Part shown: piece by piece, positions 19,685-22,614 of the stretch | Layout: every line of letters starts with the position of its first letter | Position numbering within the stretch: position 1 is the stretch's first letter | From: SZAS-18 sp031370675 | GTDB taxonomy: Bacteria; Verrucomicrobiota; Verrucomicrobiia; Chthoniobacterales; SZAS-18 | DNA: 22,614 nucleotides | NCBI GenBank assembly: GCA_031370675.1 | Contig: JANMQT010000016.1 | Coordinates: 1-22,614 of the forward strand | Reading direction: 5' to 3' | Program-made: the position numbers and the translations under genes | The notes under the pieces: generated by a model | Seen by the model: only the letters and a program-made list of their open reading frames with translations | Database searches by the model: none | What the model was told of the DNA's origin: nothing

Positions 19685-22567
19685 TCAGAGCCACTCCTTT
19701 AATTTGTCCTGGTACCGGTTGTAGAGGAAGCCCACGATCATCAAGACCGCGCCGAGCACGATGAAGCTGATCATGCGGTACGCGACCCCAAGCCGCCAGG
19801 CGTCGAAGATCGTCACGCGAATAAGCGTCGCCGCCAGGATTGCAAAGCCCGCCAGCCGGTAGATGCGCTCCCTCACGGCGAGTCCGATTCCGAGTAGCAC
19901 GGCGGCGTACACGGCCCACGCGGCCGCGAGGTAGAATCCACCCTTCGTCCCGGTGGCGCTCGAGACCCACCGCCAGCCGGTCAGCGTCAATGCGCCCAGG
20001 CAGACGGAACGGACCGGATCGGCGGGAATGTCAGCCGCGTCGTCCGTCCGCCGCGCCCACTCGAACGGCAGCGCGAGCAGGACCAGGGCGGCGAGATTCT
20101 GGACCGTGCCGTGCTCGCCGGTTCGCAAAGCGACCCAAAAAGTCAGCAGCGCCGTACCACCAAGAACGGAAAAGAAGAATGGCCGCAGGCCTGCCCCCAG
20201 TCGGTTCAGGACGAAGATGGCTACTGCCGCAACGGACAGCGCGAATGGCTGCCAGGGCCTCGGCACATAATCGAAAATCCACAGCACCGACAGCAGCACG
20301 GAGAGCACCTCGTAGAAGACCCGCAGATCAGTCGCCTGGCGAAGCGCGTCGGAGCTGAAGCGGCCCGCCAGCCGCGTACTGAACACCGCAAAGAGGAGCG
20401 GGGACGCGGCCCCGACGAGCGCAAACGCGGCGCCGGGCAGTGGATGGGAGAAATGCGCCTGGACCAGCGCGCCGCTGCCCGCCAGTACCAGCAGTTGCGA
20501 CGCGAGGCCGAGAATTTCGTCGCGCAGTGCGAGGGCCGCAACGATCACGACCGCCGCCAGCAGCGGCGCGACCACGAGCCAGGTTTCGGTGGTGCACCAC
20601 GGCCAGACCGCGGCGCCCAGCATCACCACGCCACCCAGGGCGGCCACGGCCCGGGCGATCGTGGTGGCGGGCGCATCGCTGACCACCCCGAGTGGGGCGG
20701 GCGCGGAGGACCGCCACCAGCGACCAAGCGCCAGGGCCGCGGCGATCAAGGCCGCGCTGCTCCACCACGGCGCGCGATGCGTCACCGCCTCCGGCAGTCG
20801 CAACGCGCCGTGGTCGAGGAACCACCGGAACACCGCGGCGACAAACCAAACCTGGCCCAGCGCCGGCAGAAGACGCAGTTGCAGGAAGGGCGCGGCGAGC
20901 GTCATGGCCACCGCCATCGCGCCGAGCGCCGCCGGTAGGACCGGTGAGCCTGCGCGCATCCACATGCCAAAGAACCAGACACCCGGACCGAGGATTGTAA
21001 AGATCGCCGACGCGGTGGCGAACCATTGGGGGTAGAGCTCCGGAGTCTCGCCACGCGGGCGATGCTTTGCGATCCAGCCGGCGGCCAGCAGCAGCGTGCC
21101 CGTGGCGCTGACGGGCAGGATGACTGAAAAGGCCCGATTATCGATCACATGGCCAAACATGGCGATGGTGGCGACGATTCCCGCCAGCATCGCGGCGAGC
21201 AGGAGCACGCGGCTGCACCGCCACGAGGCGGCCGAGGTGAGCACGGCGGTCTGGAGCGCGAGCATCAGACCGAGTTGCCAGCCGCTGAAATAAGTTACGA
21301 TCGCCAGCGTGATCAGCAATAGACCCTGCATGCGATAGACACCCGCGGTGGCGCCATCCACGCGTCGATGGCAGAGCGCCCCGATCACCAGCAACACGGC
21401 GCCGAAGATCGTGGCGAATTTCCAGAAATCCGCGCGGTAGAATGCCACCACCAGCAACGTGGCCAGCGCGAAAAAAGCGCTGTTGTTCAGGCCGACGAGA
21501 AACGCCCGGTTCCGCGGCAGCAGCTCTTTCTCGGTACCGACAAAACCGCTGGCTGCAAAGAGCACCCAGTAGCCCGTGAGAAAACCAAGTTCGATCCAGA
21601 ACAAACCGTCGGACGACCACGGCGATTTCTGAAAAAACCGCCAGTAGAAGTAGCCGCCGTAGCTTGCGGCCAGTGCGGCGTACGACACCATGACCCATCG
21701 ATGCCGCCAAAGCAGCACCAGCGAGGCGGCCACCACGATTAGGTTCGCGGTCAGGCTGAATGTACCCATCGGATGCACGGCCATGGTGTAGCCCATGAGC
21801 GCGATGGCGCCGGCCGCGAGCGTGGGCGACTGCCTGCGACTCGAGAGCCAGACAATGAATCCGCTCCAGGCCAGCAGCAGTGCGGCCGCGACGCTCGGGT
21901 GGGAGATGATTTGCAGTCCAGGAAAATAATGCGCGGCATAGGTCGTAAAAAACACGGCCGCGAGGCCGCCGGCCTCCACGACGGCGGCAAAATTCTTCAT
22001 GCGTGGCTCCGTGGCCTTTCGCGTTAGCCATGTCCCGATGCCGGCGAGGGCGCCAGACGCGAGATAAAGCAGACCGATTTTTCCGCCTGGTCCGAGCCGC
22101 GGCGTGATCGTCTGGTAGAGGTAGGTCGCGAGGAAAACGAGCCCGGTCAGCAGGATGGCGACACCGATGCGCACCAGCCAGAAACTGCCCACGCGCATCT
22201 CGAGCGATTCCCCCGGCTGGGCGGGCGCGGGCGGCGGTGCAGGGGGCGGCGCGATTGGCCCTGGACCCGCGGGAGGAGCCGGCGCGACCGCGGGCTTGAT
22301 TTGGAGGAGTGCCTCGATGGAATGCGCAGGCGTTGGCACGGGAGGACCCGGTGGGCGCGGAATCGTTCGAGGCAGGGGCGGTGGCAAGACGGAAGACGCT
22401 GACGGGGCGGAGAAGGCGTCGGCGGGGGCGCCAGATGGCGCTGCGGTTGCCAGTCGTGTCCCCGCAAGTTCGCCGATGCGGGCGTCGATTCGATTGAGCT
22501 CCGCCTTCAACCGCTGCTGCTCGATTTGCAGCGCTTGGATTGCTGACTGCCACGTTTCGTCATTCAT
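19685..22567 (-). CDS. Giant multi-pass membrane protein, DUF2339 family
   Basis: A 960-residue inner-membrane protein. The ATG at 22567 is preferred; a GTG at 22597 would add ten residues. Residues 1 to about 40 form a short coiled-coil (QALQIEQQRLKAELNRID). A Pro/Ala-rich linker follows to about residue 125. The first segment, LEMRVGSFWLVRIGVAILLTG, is the hallmark opening of DUF2339. From there to the C-terminus hydrophobic helices follow one another with short loops, which I estimate at more than twenty spans. The very end, MIVGFLYNRYQDKLKEWL, is typical for the family. No catalytic motif is apparent and the function is unknown. The O-methyltransferase gene follows by 25 bp. The upstream promoter is probably beyond the window edge or in its last 47 bases. 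Confidence 0.88.
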   Translation of the reverse strand: MNDETWQSAIQALQIEQQRLKAELNRIDARIGELAGTRLATAAPSGAPADAFSAPSASSVLPPPLPRTIPRPPGPPVPTPAHSIEALLQIKPAVAPAPPAGPGPIAPPPAPPPAPAQPGESLEMRVGSFWLVRIGVAILLTGLVFLATYLYQTITPRLGPGGKIGLLYLASGALAGIGTWLTRKATEPRMKNFAAVVEAGGLAAVFFTTYAAHYFPGLQIISHPSVAAALLLAWSGFIVWLSSRRQSPTLAAGAIALMGYTMAVHPMGTFSLTANLIVVAASLVLLWRHRWVMVSYAALAASYGGYFYWRFFQKSPWSSDGLFWIELGFLTGYWVLFAASGFVGTEKELLPRNRAFLVGLNNSAFFALATLLVVAFYRADFWKFATIFGAVLLVIGALCHRRVDGATAGVYRMQGLLLITLAIVTYFSGWQLGLMLALQTAVLTSAASWRCSRVLLLAAMLAGIVATIAMFGHVIDNRAFSVILPVSATGTLLLAAGWIAKHRPRGETPELYPQWFATASAIFTILGPGVWFFGMWMRAGSPVLPAALGAMAVAMTLAAPFLQLRLLPALGQVWFVAAVFRWFLDHGALRLPEAVTHRAPWWSSAALIAAALALGRWWRSSAPAPLGVVSDAPATTIARAVAALGGVVMLGAAVWPWCTTETWLVVAPLLAAVVIVAALALRDEILGLASQLLVLAGSGALVQAHFSHPLPGAAFALVGAASPLLFAVFSTRLAGRFSSDALRQATDLRVFYEVLSVLLSVLWIFDYVPRPWQPFALSVAAVAIFVLNRLGAGLRPFFFSVLGGTALLTFWVALRTGEHGTVQNLAALVLLALPFEWARRTDDAADIPADPVRSVCLGALTLTGWRWVSSATGTKGGFYLAAAWAVYAAVLLGIGLAVRERIYRLAGFAILAATLIRVTIFDAWRLGVAYRMISFIVLGAVLMIVGFLYNRYQDKLKEWL

Positions 22568-22614
22568 CGCCCGCACAATAGCGGGATCGGTGGGCACGGG
22601 TGAATCGAAAACCG

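Overview
This is a GC-rich stretch of a Gram-negative chromosome. It carries 18 protein-coding genes and one tRNA, is gene-dense, and has no gap above about 215 bases without a gene. The Gram-negative character rests on an ADP-heptose-type GT9 glycosyltransferase, an outer-membrane beta-barrel protein, an OPX polysaccharide export protein and a Wzc-type tyrosine autokinase. The style of the two Hanks-type kinases, the gene mix and the scarcity of Shine-Dalgarno sequences suggest Verrucomicrobiota, probably Opitutales/Opitutaceae. That placement comes from recalled family resemblance, not from a search. I see no transposase, integrase, CRISPR array or other sign of recent mobility.

Region 1 (1-4200) holds housekeeping and envelope genes: folP (minus strand, 3' end at the window edge), acylphosphatase, a YfcE-like metallophosphoesterase, a GT9 heptosyltransferase-like enzyme and, on the minus strand, a fused Maf-RidA protein.

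Region 2 (4202-9429) holds two large divergent Ser/Thr protein kinases separated by about 134 bp. The minus-strand kinase is an active kinase followed by a pseudokinase-like domain and two FHA-type domains. It lies 12 bp upstream of Maf-RidA, so the two are probably co-transcribed. The plus-strand kinase has one membrane span, a charged coiled-coil and a predicted periplasmic right-handed beta-helix that ends in five exactly phased 47-residue repeats.

Region 3 (9512-16401) begins with tRNA-Gly(UCC), then a small secreted protein closed by a strong intrinsic terminator. After these come polysaccharide genes: an O-antigen-ligase/Wzy-like membrane protein with TPRs, an outer-membrane beta-barrel, a Wzc-type copolymerase/tyrosine autokinase and a short OPX protein. 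No flippase, initiating glycosyltransferase or tyrosine phosphatase is in the window. The machinery is therefore either split across the genome or partly encoded elsewhere.

Region 4 (16436-22614) contains pgsA and moaE on the minus strand, gnd on the plus strand, a CCoAOMT-like O-methyltransferase on the minus strand, and a giant multi-pass DUF2339 protein on the minus strand.

The most unusual points are the Maf-RidA fusion whose RidA half lacks the catalytic arginine, the kinase-pseudokinase-FHA-FHA architecture, the 5 x 141-bp repeat in the second kinase, the short-OPX plus beta-barrel pairing, and an intrinsic terminator ending only 8 bp before the best start of the ligase gene.
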